Assembly: GCA_963745755.1 (NCBI GenBank)
Contig: CAVUYP010000001.1
Coordinates: forward strand, 2,046,001-2,110,000
Source of the DNA: RHKX01 sp963745755
GTDB lineage: Bacteria > Actinomycetota > Thermoleophilia > Solirubrobacterales > 70-9
Reading direction: 5' to 3'
DNA: 64,000 nucleotides
The position numbers and the translations under genes are program-made. Positions 1-9,545 of the stretch are shown piece by piece. The notes under the pieces are model-generated. The model was not told the DNA's origin. It saw only the letters and a list, made by a program, of their open reading frames with translations, and searched no databases. The stretch's first letter is position 1. Every line of letters begins with the position of its first letter.

Positions 1-967
1 CTGCGTGCGATCGCCGCCAATCACCCGGCCGGCGTCGAGCACGAGATCCTCGTGCTCGACAACCACTCCGACGACGGGTCGGTCGACCTGGTCGCGCAGA
101 TCGCTCAGCGCGAACGCGAGATCGGCGACCACCTGCGGCTGATCGTCACCGAGCGACGCCAGGGCAAGGCGGCCAACGACACGCTGCTTCTGGAGTCCGC
201 GAAGGGCGAGTTCTGCCTGCTGCTCAACGAGGACTCGGAGCTGCTGCCCGGCGCCGCCGCGGCGCTGCTCGAAGCGCTCCGCGCCGACCCCGAGGCGGGG
301 GCCGCCGGCGCCCAGCTGCTCGACTCCGAGGGGGTTCCGCAGCCCTGCGCCTGGCGTCTGCCCGGCATCGGCACCGCCCTCGCGCAGGTGCTCTTTCTGC
401 ACCGCTGGCTCGTCACCGAGAGCGGCGGCGAGCGGACCCGGCGGGTCGGCTGGGCGCAGTCGGCGGCGCTGCTCGTCAGGCGCAGCGCGGCGGCGAGCGA
501 TCGACTGGCTCGACCCCGACTTCTTCGTCTACTCCGACGAGACCGACCTCTGCAAGCGCCTCGGCGACGCCGGCATGCACACCCTCTACGTCCCCGCGGC
601 CCGGGCGATCCACCACGAGCAGCTCGCCAACGACCGCTCGGCCGGCGGCCGGCGGGTCGTCGAGTTCCATCGCAACCGCGACCTCTACATGCGCAAGCAC
701 CACGGTCGCGTGGCGGCGGCGATCGTCCGGGCGCTGACCGCCCTCTCCTACCTGCCGCGGGCGCTGGCGGCGCTCGTCCTCCCCGGTCACGACCCCCGCT
801 GGTACCTCCTCCACGCCCGGAAGGCCTGGCGCCCGAGCGGCGAGGGAATCCGCGAGCTCGCCGAGGACGCGAACCGGTGGCCGGTCGCCGCGCCGACCCC
901 CGGTTCGCCGCGAAGTTGCAGAAATCGGCCATGGCGGCCGACTTCTGCAATCTCGTCGAAGGACTAG
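1..967 (+). CDS. Family 2 glycosyltransferase, 5' end outside window, frameshifted
   Basis: GT2 enzymes transfer sugars from nucleotide-sugar donors, here probably onto a lipid-linked polysaccharide precursor. The visible part begins inside the GT-A fold, with LVLDNHSDDGSVD (substrate loop) and the acidic LLLNEDSEL, which occupies the DxD position. After about residue 160 the frame changes near base 495. The second frame continues with WLDPDFFVYSDETDLCKRL and AIHHE, the usual GT2 acceptor region and terminal histidine motif. Removing one A near 495 joins the two. The stop lies in a CTAG shared with the convergent flippase gene, and the last codons contain palindrome A. Neighbouring flippase and ligase genes fit a capsule or exopolysaccharide role. 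Specificity cannot be read. Confidence 0.8.
916..950. repeat. Dispersed palindrome family A, copy 1
   Basis: The left arm TTGCAGAAATCGGCC (916-930) and right arm GGCCGACTTCTGCAA (936-950) form a 15-bp stem with one G.T pair and a 5-nt loop. It lies at the end of the glycosyltransferase gene, facing the convergent flippase. The outer 11 bp recur at 57339-57373. A bidirectional terminator is a reasonable guess, but there is no T-tract. Confidence 0.7.
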
Positions 968-2524
968 AACCCGCCGCGGTCGCGGTCGCGAATCTCCTGC
1001 TCGTAGAGCTCCTCGGCGCGGGCCCGTTCGTCGCTCTCGCTCGGTGCCTCGGCGCGCATCTGCGCCAGCCGCTCGCGGAGGCTGCCGCCGCGGAGCAGCT
1101 CGACGACCTGGGCGCGCTCGGCGGCGTTGATCGCGCCGCCGAACCAGAGCAGCAGCGGATAGAGGCAGAACAGGGCGAGCCTGGCGAGGAAGCCGGCGGC
1201 TCCGTCGGTCGGCAGCAGCAGGTCGCCGCCGGCGACCAGGACGGCGGCGGCACCGACGACGACCGCGAGGCGGCCCCACTGCCAGGGGATCGGGAAGATC
1301 CGGCGGCTGACCGCGTAGATGAGGACGATCACGATCAGGTAGGAGACGATCAGCGCGACCCCGGCCCCGACGATCCCCCAGGCGGGAACGAGGATCAGGT
1401 TGAGGATCACGTTGGCGATCGTCGCGACGATCGTGACCGGGAAGTTGTACTGGGTCTTGCCGGTCCGGCCGAGGATCACGACGAGCGCCAGGTAGACCCC
1501 GTAGAGGGCGGCGCCGAGCGCCAGCGGGCCGATCGCCTCGTAGGAGTCGAAGAAGTCGGGGGCGGCGAGCAGGCGAACGATCCAGCGCGCCTCCAGCCAC
1601 ATGCCGACGACGATGAATCCGCAGAGCGCCGTGAAGGCGGTGACGACGACCGCGTAGGCGCGCCGGGCCTCCTCGTCGTCACGGATCGAATAGGCGAGCG
1701 GCGGCCAGGCGAGCTGGAAGCCGCGGACGACGACCTGGATCGCCTGGCTGAACTTGAAGGCGAGCGCGTAGAGGCCGAGCGAGGCGCGCCCCGAGGGCGT
1801 GGGAGATGATGATCCGGTCGATGAAGGCGAGCGAGTAGATCGACATCTCCGCCGGCATCGTCGGCAGCCCGAAGCGGAACATCCGCCGCAGCAGCTCGCG
1901 GTCGGGGCGCAGGCTGAGCCGCCGGCGCTCGCCGGCGATCAGCCAGAGCAGGCAGCGGCAGGCCCGACCAGGTAGGCGCCGAGCAGCAGCCCCTCGGCGC
2001 CCGCGTCGAGGCCGACGACCAGCAGCAGCGTCAGCGGGATCGCCAGCAGGACGTTGCCGATCGTGAACGCGAAGTAGGCGCTGGCGCGCTCGTCGAGCCG
2101 GAACAGCGTGACCATGTACTCGTACAGCGTCAGCACCCAGAGGCCGCCGATCGCGATCCGGACGAGTCCCGGGTCGAGCGGGTCGCCGCTGATCAGATCG
2201 CCGATCTGCGCGGCGAACGGCAGCGCGATCAGCGCCGCCGCCGTGGTCGTCCACAGCAGCGCCGCGAATCCGGTCGCGATGACCCGCTCGCCACGCTCGC
2301 CGGGCAGGTAGTAGAAGCGCAGCAGCGCCTCGATCAGACCGAGGCGGACGACGATGCTGGCGGCGACGACGGTCGAGAAGAGCAGCTCCGCCTGGCCGTA
2401 GTCGGCGGTCGCTGAGGTACCGCGTGTAGAGCGGCAGCAGCAGGACCGCGAGCAGCTTCGAGGCGACGCTCGCGGCGGTGTAGGCGAAGCCGGTCGTGGC
2501 GAGGCGGCGGAGGTAGTCGAGCAC
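964..2524 (-). CDS. Polysaccharide flippase (Wzx/PST, MOP superfamily), several frameshifts
   Basis: This is a membrane transporter of the MOP superfamily that would flip undecaprenyl-linked oligosaccharides across the membrane. The N-terminus (YLRRLATTGFAYTAASV, then LLLPLYTRYLS) is typical of Wzx proteins. Further on are LPTMPAEMSIYSL and FIDRIIISHALG, followed by a well-preserved C-terminal block of about 210 residues with repeated hydrophobic helices. The frame changes near 2410, 1960 and 1800. Joining the pieces gives about 515 residues, the normal family length. The stop overlaps the convergent glycosyltransferase stop in CTAG. Assignment to Wzx rather than MurJ rests on the polysaccharide neighbours and is an inference. 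Confidence 0.78.
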
Positions 2525-2536
2525 CGGTCGCTCCGA

Positions 2537-4032
2537 TCAGCCGCTCGGCCGCGGCGCGCGGACGGTTGCCGCCCCGGCGATCGCGAGCACCGCCCAGGTG
2601 ATCGGGTCGATCAGGAAGGCCGCGTAGCCGAGGCTGTGGACGAACATCAGCGAGTAGACCGCCAGCAGCGTCGCCGCCAGCGCCGTGCCGCGGGCGCGGC
2701 GCGGTCAGCGTCGAGGCCGGTCGCCGAGAGCAGCGCCGCGAAGCTGACGACGAGCAGGCCCGCGTAGGCGAGCAGGCCGATCGCGCCCTGCTCGGCGGCG
2801 ATCGTGACCGGCTCGGTGTGGCTCTCGGCCGCGAACCCCTCGCCCTCGTAGTAGCGGGCGGTGAACTCGTCGGCGAAGCCGCCGGAGCCGACGCCGGCGA
2901 CGGGATGGTCGGCGGCGATCTCGAGCCCGCCGTCGATCAGCCCCGCCCGCCCGCTCGTCGTCTCGCTGCTCAGCCCGCCGCCGGCGATCAGCACCACCGC
3001 CGCCGCCAGCGCGACCAGCGACGGCCGCGGCGGCGGCGGCGACCCGTCGCCAGCCCCCAGCGGGCCGCGGCGAGGACGAGCAGGCCGGCGAACAGCGGCC
3101 AGCGTGCTCGTCTGCGAGAAGCTGATCACGAGCAGGAACAGGAAGCAGCGCGAAGCAGGCCGCCGCCGCCCAGACCTCGGCGCGGGCGGCGGCCGTAGGC
3201 GACGATCGCCGCCAGCACGATCATCGTCACCGCCAGGTAGCGGCCGAGGATGTTCGGGTCCCAGAACAGCGAGTTGACCCGGAAGTAGCGTGTGCGCCTC
3301 GTTGCCGGAGATCACCTTGTCGTTCCAGAGCAGCTCGCCGGAGACGTACTCGGCGACGCCGGCGAGCAGGAAGACGAGGCCCTCGATCGCCAGCACCGCG
3401 ACGATCAGCCGCAGCCCGCGCCGATCCCAGCGGGCGTCGCCGAGCAGCAGGTAGAGGGCCGCGAACGGAGCGAGGAAGAAGGCGACGTTCTGCAGCGCCG
3501 TGGTCAGGTCGTCGACGTAGGCGGCCTGGAGCGCGTAGAGGACGACGACGCCGGCCAGCGCCCAGCCGACCGCGTCGAGCCAGGGCCCGCGCTCGCGTTC
3601 GTCGCCGGCGGGGCCGGGATCGCGGTCGCGCCAGGCGCCGTAGACGGCGGCCGCCAGCCCGGCGGCGATCACCGCGTACAGCGGCAGCAGCAGGTTGGCG
3701 TCGTCGCCGCCGAGGTCGATCGGGACCCGGAACGGCATCGCCGCGATCAGCGCCGGCGCCAGCCAGCATCGGCCGGCGCCGGAAGAACCAGCCGAGCGGC
3801 GGCGATCGCCGAGCGCCGCCGCGACGATTGCCGCGAGCAGCAGCGCCGGGCGATCGCGCAGGTCGGCGATCCGCTCGCTGTTCCAGCTGTCGGCGAGGAC
3901 CAGCAGCGGCGCCAGCAGCACCGCGAGCGCGAGCGCCGCGAGCCGGGTCCGCCGGCGCAGCGCCGGGACGAGCCCGGCGGCGGCGGCGCTCGCGCAGGCG
4001 AGCGTCCCGATCCAGAGCAGCGGCTCGTCCAT
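2537..4032 (-). CDS. O-antigen ligase/polymerase-like membrane protein (Wzy/WaaL type), frameshifted
   Basis: A multi-spanning membrane protein of about 500 residues with the Wzy_C signature near its C-terminus: HPVAGVGSGGFADEF, followed about 15 residues later by ESHTEPVTIAAEQG. Family members polymerise or ligate undecaprenyl-linked glycans on the outer membrane face. At least four frame changes break it (around 3780, 3290, 3150 and 2700). After the last one the reading continues as LLAVYSLMFVHSLGYAAF and stops at 2537. The ATG overlaps the TGA of the upstream FlgD-like gene (TGATG), so translation is probably coupled. Polymerase versus ligase cannot be decided. Confidence 0.75.
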
Positions 4033-4493
4033 CAGCCGCCTCCGGGCCCCTCGCCGGCCACCGCACTCGGACCCGGATCCGGCCCGGCGGCTTGATGTCG
4101 CGGTCCTGCTCGCCGAGGATCACCTCGAGCGCATAGAGCCCCGGCGGCGCCCGCCCGCCGGCGTCGGCGCGACCGTCCCAGCGATAGGTGTGCGGCCCGG
4201 CGGCCAGCTCGGCGCCGCTCGCCAGCGTCGCGACGACCGCGCCGTCGCTGCCCTCGTTGCCGTCGATGATCAGGACGTCGACGTCGACGTCCGGTTCGGC
4301 GAGCGTGAACTCGACCTTCGCCTCGGCGTCGCCGCCGGGGACCAGCAACGGCTGCAGGCCGACCGTGTTGACGAGGTCGTCCGACGATCGGGCGACCCGC
4401 TCGATCGGCGAAGGCGCCGACCGAGAGCAGCAGCAGGCAGGCGAAGAGGACCGCGCCGAGATCCGCTCCGCGCAGGGCCCGGCCCCGGCTCAT
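4032..4493 (-). CDS. Secreted FlgD/Ig-like domain protein
   Basis: A short protein of about 150 residues. It has an N-terminal hydrophobic signal (MSRGRALRGADLGAVLF, then ACLLLLSVGAFA) followed by one beta-sandwich domain of the FlgD-Ig type (VEFTLAEPDVDVDVLIIDG, then HTYRWDGRADAGG, then PPGLYALEV). Such domains occur in exported surface proteins. The signal part and the domain part are in different frames, with a change near 4385; a second disturbance precedes the stop. The start is the ATG just downstream of the LytR_C stop. It is co-transcribed with the ligase and polysaccharide genes. Function is unknown; a structural role at the cell surface is an inference. Confidence 0.6.
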   Translation of the reverse strand: MSRGRALRGADLGAVLFACLLLLSVGAFADRAGRPIVGRPRQHGRPAAVAGPRRRRRGEGRVHARRTGRRRRRPDHRRQRGQRRRGRRDAGERRRAGRRAAHLSLGRSRRRRRAGAAGALCARGDPRRAGPRHQAAGPDPGPSAVAGEGPGGG

Positions 4494-4498
4494 CCCGC

Positions 4499-5288
4499 TC
4501 AGCCCTTGCCGCCCGACGCCTTGGCCACGTCGTCGCCGACGAAGGCGACGACGTCGGCCTGGTTGTCGGCCGCCGCCTGAGCCTCCTTGTCGAACGGCTT
4601 GATGCCGGTGATGCCGAGCGTTCTCGCGACCACCTTGGCCTGGCGCTTCTGGCCGTCGCGCGTAGCGGACGATGCTCTTGCCGCTGCCGCCGTTGGCGAC
4701 GCTGGTCCCGATCACGTCGAAGTCACGGCTTGCCGAGCTCGTCGGCGACCTCGCCGGCGAGCCCCGAGGAGCTCGACGCGTTGAGGACGACGACGCTGAC
4801 CGTGGCCGGGTCGATCCGGGCGCTCGGAGCCGCCCTCGTCGCCGGCGCGGAGGAACTGCGCGGCGGCATAGAAGACGGCGCCGGCGATCAGGATCGCGAT
4901 CGAGCGAGATCACCAGCGGGTGGCGGGGGCCGCGGTCGATCGACGCGGCGCCACCACGGCAGCCCGCTCGAGCTCGATCGCCCGCTGCTCGGCGGTGCCG
5001 ATCCGCGCCAGCGCCGGTCGCTCGGAGGTGACCCGGTCGGCGGCGCTCGCGAGGCCCGGCCGCGGCGCCCGGCGGCGCGATCGCCCGGAACTCCGTCGTG
5101 CCGGCGTCGGGCTCGCGGTTCATCCAGGCGGTCAGCCTGGCGATCTCGCGGCGCTGGTTGACGAAGATCGGCAGCAGCAGCAGCATCGCCAGCATCGCCA
5201 GCAGGGCGGCGACGCCGCCGAGCGGAATCAGCAGGGCCCGGCCGAGCAGCGACTCGGCCGCCGCGGTGGCGGTCAGGGCAGCCTGCAT
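4499..5288 (-). CDS. LytR_C-domain membrane protein 1, frameshifted
   Basis: The N-terminus carries a long hydrophobic helix (about residues 15-42), then a cytoplasmic-type stretch, then a second membrane segment. The C-terminal LytR_C domain contains VVVLNASSSSGLAGEV, DFDVIGTSVANGG and SIVRY. LytR_C is normally the tail of LytR-CpsA-Psr wall-polymer ligases, but no LCP catalytic domain is present here. Several frame changes interrupt it (around 5060, 4905, 4825, 4725 and 4660). It lies 20 bp from a second LytR_C gene of similar layout, suggesting a duplicated pair. A role in wall glycopolymer attachment is inferred from the domain and the neighbouring polysaccharide genes. Confidence 0.65.
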
Positions 5289-5307
5289 CGCGAGCCGATC
5301 GGCGCGG

Positions 5308-6075
5308 TCATCCGGCGATGCCCTGGTCGTCCTGACCGACGACGAGCGCCAGGTCGGCGCCGCCGGCGGCGTCGGCGACCTCGGGGGTGATCGCGACGAC
5401 CTGGAGATCGCCGAGCTGGCCGGAGAGGTCGGCGGCGAGCTTCTTGGCGTCGGACTTGGCGCCGTCCGCGAACATCACCGAGCTGGCCGGGAAGCTGCCG
5501 ACGTCGCCGACCTCGCCGACCTTCCAGCCCGCGTCCTTGACGAAGACGCTCGCCGCCTTGGCGGTGCCGGGCACCCCGACGCCGCCCTCCGGGGCGGTGC
5601 CGTTGAGGACTGCGACCTCGACCTTTTCGGGTTTGTCCTGCTTCGTCGACGCGGCCTTGCCGGAGCTGGCGCCGGAGTCGCCGGAGCTGCTGAGCAGGCC
5701 GAAGCCGCCGGTCAGGATCGCCGCCGCCACGACCAGGGCGAGGACGCCGAGCCCGAGGACGGCGGGGCTGGCCGGCGAGCGCTTGTCGAGCTCCTCGTAG
5801 CGGAAAGCGACCTCGCCACGGATCCGCTGCAGCCGTCCCGGGCCCTCGTCGCGGCGGCCGGCGCCCTCGACGCCGCCGAGGGCCGGCATCGTCGCCTCGC
5901 CGGCGGTCGCCGCAGAGCGCTCGGCCTCGGCGGCGGCGCGCTCCGGCGCTCGGCCGGCCCACTCGCGCAGGCGGCGCAGATGGCGAGCCTGCTGGAACGT
6001 CATGAAGACGAGCACGGCGACGGCGCCGAAGGCGACGAAGCCGAGAATCGCACCGATCTCCTTCAGCAGGTCCAT
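5308..6075 (-). CDS. LytR_C-domain membrane protein 2
   Basis: An intact 255-residue protein. Residues 1-28 form a membrane helix (MDLLKEIGAILGFVAFGA). A charged, helical cytoplasmic stretch with Arg/Glu/Ala-rich sequence follows to about residue 100. A second helix (VLGLGVLALVVAAAILTGGF) is followed by a Ser/Gly linker and a C-terminal LytR_C domain beginning VEVAVLNGTAPEGG. As in the next gene, the LCP catalytic domain is absent. The start ATG lies 2 bp after the stop of the CapD-like gene, so the two are one transcription unit. The exact function is unknown; an accessory of envelope polysaccharide assembly is plausible. Confidence 0.75.
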   Translation of the reverse strand: MDLLKEIGAILGFVAFGAVAVLVFMTFQQARHLRRLREWAGRAPERAAAEAERSAATAGEATMPALGGVEGAGRRDEGPGRLQRIRGEVAFRYEELDKRSPASPAVLGLGVLALVVAAAILTGGFGLLSSSGDSGASSGKAASTKQDKPEKVEVAVLNGTAPEGGVGVPGTAKAASVFVKDAGWKVGEVGDVGSFPASSVMFADGAKSDAKKLAADLSGQLGDLQVVAITPEVADAAGGADLALVVGQDDQGIAG

Positions 6076-6077
6076 CC

Positions 6078-7966
6078 TCAGCGCGTGATCTTAGAGCCGC
6101 CACCGGGGGCCAAGCCGCCGCTGATGACTCCGACCACCCGCTGCGCCAGGCCGCCTCGTCGCCGCTGTCGATCAGACTGCGCAGCTGCTGAAGCGTCTCC
6201 TCGACCCGGTTCGGGTCGAGCGGCTGCTCGCGGACGGCCCTGACGATGCGCGCTTCCGAGGTCGGCTCGGCGTGCTCGCCGTCGGCGAGGAGCTGCTCGT
6301 GGAGCTGCTCGCCGGGGCGCGGTCCGATGAACTCGATGGCGATGTCGGCGTCGGGCTCGTAGCCGGCCAGCCGGATCATGTTCCGGGCCAGGTCGACGAT
6401 CTTGACCGGCTCCCCCATCTCGAGCACGAAGACGTCGCCGTCGCCGCCGAGGTCGGCGGCGCGGATGACGAGCTGGACGGCCTCGGGGATCGTCATGAAG
6501 TACCGGGTCATCTCCGGATCGGTGACGGTGACCGGGCCGCCACGCTCGATCTGGCTGCGGAAGATCGGCACGACGCTCCCCGACGAGCCGAGCACGTTGC
6601 CGAAGCGGACCGAGACGAACCGCGTCTCCGGGTGGCGGCCGGCGGCGCTGCGGACGATCGACTCGGCCATCGACTTCGAGGCGCCCATCACGGTCCGCGG
6701 GTTGACCGCCTTGTCGGTCGAGATCAGCACGAACCGCTCGGCGCCGGCGACGGCGGCGGTCTCTGCGACGACCCGCGTTGCCACCGCGTTGTTGCGGATC
6801 GCCTCGAGTGGATTCGCCTCGACCAGCGGCACGTGCTTGTAGGCGGCGGCGTGGAAGACGACGTCGGGGCGGAATCGCTGCATGACGTCGAGCATCCGCT
6901 CGCCGTCCTTGCAGTCGGCGAGCACCGCCTCGACCCGGTCGAAGTGCCATTCCGAGGTCAGCTCGCGGTCGATCTGGAAGAGGTTGTCCTCGGCCTGATC
7001 GACGAGGACGAGCAGCTGTGGCGCGACCCGGGCGATCTGCCGGCAGAGCTCGGCGCCGATCGAGCCGCCGGCGCCGGTGACGACGACGATCTTGTCGCGC
7101 AGGTAGCTGCCGACGCGGTCGAGCTCGATCACGACCGGCTCGCGGCCGAGCACGTCCTCGACCTGCACCTCACGAAGCTGGCGGGTGAGCTGGACGCCGC
7201 CGCGCAGCAGCTCGAAGACGGTCGGCAGGGTGCGGACGCGGATGTTGCGCTCGCGGCAGGCGGAGACGACCTTGCCGCGGACCGCGCCCGGCGCCGACGG
7301 GATCGCGATCACGACCTCGGCCGGCTTCTCCCGTTCGAGGATCGCGCCGAGCTCGTCGGTGCCGCCGAGGACCTTGAGGCCGAGCAGGCGCATCCCGCGC
7401 TTGCGGGGGTCGTCGTCGACGAAGCCGACCGGGTTGCCGAGCTCCGGGTTGAGGCGCAGCTCGCGGACGACCATCTGGCCGCCCGAGCCGGCGCCGACGA
7501 CGAGCACGTCGGCGTGCTTGCGGCGGTTGTGGCGACGCATCCGGCGCTCGACGAAGTAGAAGCGGGCGAAGCTGCGGGCGGCGACGAGCAGGCCGAGCGT
7601 GAAGACGAAGTCGTAGATCATCACCGAGCGCGGCATCGGGCTCGAGAACGGCTTGGCGATCACGAAGGTGGCGATCAGCAGGGCAGACGCGACGGCGCAG
7701 GCCCGCATCACCGACCAGATGTCGCCGAGGTTGAAGTAGCGCCACCACTTCTGGTGCAGGCCGATCAGGCTGAAGATCGCCGTCTTGCCGATCGCGACGA
7801 AGGCGATCGAGCCGGTCAGCATCTCCACGTAGCGGTCGGGAATGCCGCCGGGCTCGTCGATGAAGCGGATCTCGAACGCCAGGTAGAAGGCGAGGGCCGC
7901 CAGCACGGCATCCGCCGCGAGCTGGAAGATCCGATGCCGGAGCACCGGCGCGCGCAGGCGGTTCAT
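6078..7966 (-). CDS. CapD/FlaA1-type nucleotide-sugar 4,6-dehydratase/epimerase, membrane form
   Basis: A protein of about 625 residues with the long-form architecture. Four N-terminal membrane helices (to about residue 130) precede a first Rossmann-like CoA-binding-type domain (LVVGAGSGGQMVVREL) and a C-terminal SDR domain with VVVTGAGGSIGAELCRQ (NAD-binding). Catalytic motifs are LISTDKAVNP and the MGASKSMAE region that replaces YxxxK in this family. These enzymes convert UDP-GlcNAc-type sugars at the start of capsule or glycan synthesis. One frame change near 6150 affects only the last 25 residues; the second frame ends at 6078. It is the first gene of the leftward polysaccharide operon and faces the DedA-UppP gene. 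Confidence 0.85.
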
Positions 7967-8048
7967 CCGCCAAAGGGTAGAGTCCCCGCCAAGCTCGCGA
8001 CGTGCCGGATGCGGGCTTCGCAAGCCCTTCACCGGCACCGCAGGACCC

Positions 8049-9515
8049 TTGCTCCAGCCGCTGCTCACCGCCTCGATAACCGATCCGATCGTCAACTTCG
8101 CCGTCGACGTCGTCGACGCGATCGGTGTCGCCGGGATCTTCGTGCTGATGACGTTCGAGAGCGCCTGCGTGCCGATCCCCAGCGAGGCGACGATGCTGTT
8201 CGCGGGCTTCGCGGTCAGCGACGGCGACATGACCCTGTTCGCGGCCGTCGCGGCCGGCGTGCTCGGCAACCTCGTCGGCTCCTGGATCGCCTGGGGCGCC
8301 GGCTACTACGGCCGCGAGGAGCTGCTCGAGAAGAACCGGCTGATCCACATCAACCCCAAGCACCTGGCGACCGCCGACCGCTGGTTCCGCGAGCACGGCG
8401 AAGCGACGGTCTTCTGGGCGCGGATGCTGCCGATCGTCCGCACCTTCATCTCGCTGCCGGCCGGCGTCGCCGAGATGCCGTTCTGGCGATTCACCACGTT
8501 CACCGCGCTCGGCTGCATCCCCTGGGTGCTCGGGCTGACCCTGATCGGGCGCTCGGCCGGCGACAACTGGGACGAGTGGAAGGACAAGCTCCACTACGTC
8601 GACTACTTCGTCGTCGCCCTGATCGTGGTCGCGGCCGGCTGGTTGCTGGTCCGCTACCTGCGGCGCCGGCGCCAGGCCGGCGCGACCGGCCCGGCGAAGG
8701 CTCCTGAGCCGGTGACCGCGGCCGGCGGGCTCGGGATCGGGAGGGCGGCGCTGCTCGGCGCCGTCCAGGGGCCGACCGAGCTGCTCCCGGTCTCCAGCTC
8801 CGCCCACCTGCGGATCGTCCCCTGGCTGCTCGGCTGGGACCTCGACGACGTCAGCGCCGAGGACCGCAAGGCCTTCGAGGTCGCCGTCCACGGCGGCGCC
8901 GCGCTGGCGCTGCTGATCGGCCAGCGCCGGCTGATCGCCGACGAGGTGCGGCGACTCGACTCCCGTCGGGTCGCGGTGATCGCGCTCTCCTTCCTGCCCG
9001 CGGTCGCGGTCGGGCTCGCCCTCGAGGAGCAGATCGACCGCCGGCTCGGCGGCCCGCGCTCGACCGCGTTCGGGCTGATCGCCGGCTCGGTGGCGATGGC
9101 GCTCGCCGACCGCTGCCCGCAGGTCCGCAACGCGGTCGAGGCGACGCCCGCCGACGGTCTCGCGATCGGCTGCGCCCAGGCGGCGGCGCTCGTCCCCGGC
9201 GTCTCCCGCAACGGCTCGACCCTCGCCGCCGCCCGCGCCCGCGGCTTTCGCCGCGCCCAGGCGAACCTGCTCTCGCGAACCGTCGCCCTGCCGGTGATCA
9301 CCGCGGCCGCCGTCCGCAAGGCGACGAAGCTGCGCCGCCGCGACGTCGATCCGGCCCTGGCGCGCTCGGCGGGCGTCGGCGTCGCCGTCGCCTTCGCCTC
9401 GACCCTCGCCTCGCAGGGGCTGATCAGGCTGATCGAACGCGACCGCAGCCTGCTCCCCTACGCCGCCTACCGGACCGGCCTCGCGGCGCTGATCCTGATC
9501 CGCTCGCGCCGCTGA
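8049..9515 (+). CDS. DedA-UppP fusion: lipid-carrier flippase-like domain plus undecaprenyl-diphosphatase
   Basis: One uninterrupted 488-residue frame. Residues 1-205 are a DedA (SNARE-associated) membrane domain with ESACVPIPSE, YYGREELL and FWARMLPIVRTFISLPAG. A basic, Ala/Pro linker follows (RYLRRRRQAGATG). Residues about 228-488 are a BacA/UppP undecaprenyl-diphosphate phosphatase with QGPTELLPVSSSAHL, matching (E/Q)xxxE plus the catalytic histidine, and PGVSRNGST. UppP dephosphorylates C55-PP on the outer face, and some DedA proteins are reported to flip C55-P inward, so the fusion would join consecutive steps of carrier recycling. The start is a TTG. A stop in another frame (8705) just before a GTG (8712) leaves a small chance that two genes have been merged by an error. 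Confidence 0.85.
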   Translation: MLQPLLTASITDPIVNFAVDVVDAIGVAGIFVLMTFESACVPIPSEATMLFAGFAVSDGDMTLFAAVAAGVLGNLVGSWIAWGAGYYGREELLEKNRLIHINPKHLATADRWFREHGEATVFWARMLPIVRTFISLPAGVAEMPFWRFTTFTALGCIPWVLGLTLIGRSAGDNWDEWKDKLHYVDYFVVALIVVAAGWLLVRYLRRRRQAGATGPAKAPEPVTAAGGLGIGRAALLGAVQGPTELLPVSSSAHLRIVPWLLGWDLDDVSAEDRKAFEVAVHGGAALALLIGQRRLIADEVRRLDSRRVAVIALSFLPAVAVGLALEEQIDRRLGGPRSTAFGLIAGSVAMALADRCPQVRNAVEATPADGLAIGCAQAAALVPGVSRNGSTLAAARARGFRRAQANLLSRTVALPVITAAAVRKATKLRRRDVDPALARSAGVGVAVAFASTLASQGLIRLIERDRSLLPYAAYRTGLAALILIRSRR

Positions 9516-9545
9516 CCGCCCGGTGCGGTTGAATCAGCCGCGTCG

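Noticed and set aside
52..1809. Long overlapping open frames on both strands across most of the window
   Set aside because: Very high GC removes stop codons, so antisense frames are long by chance; their translations are Arg/Pro/Ala-rich and without family motifs.
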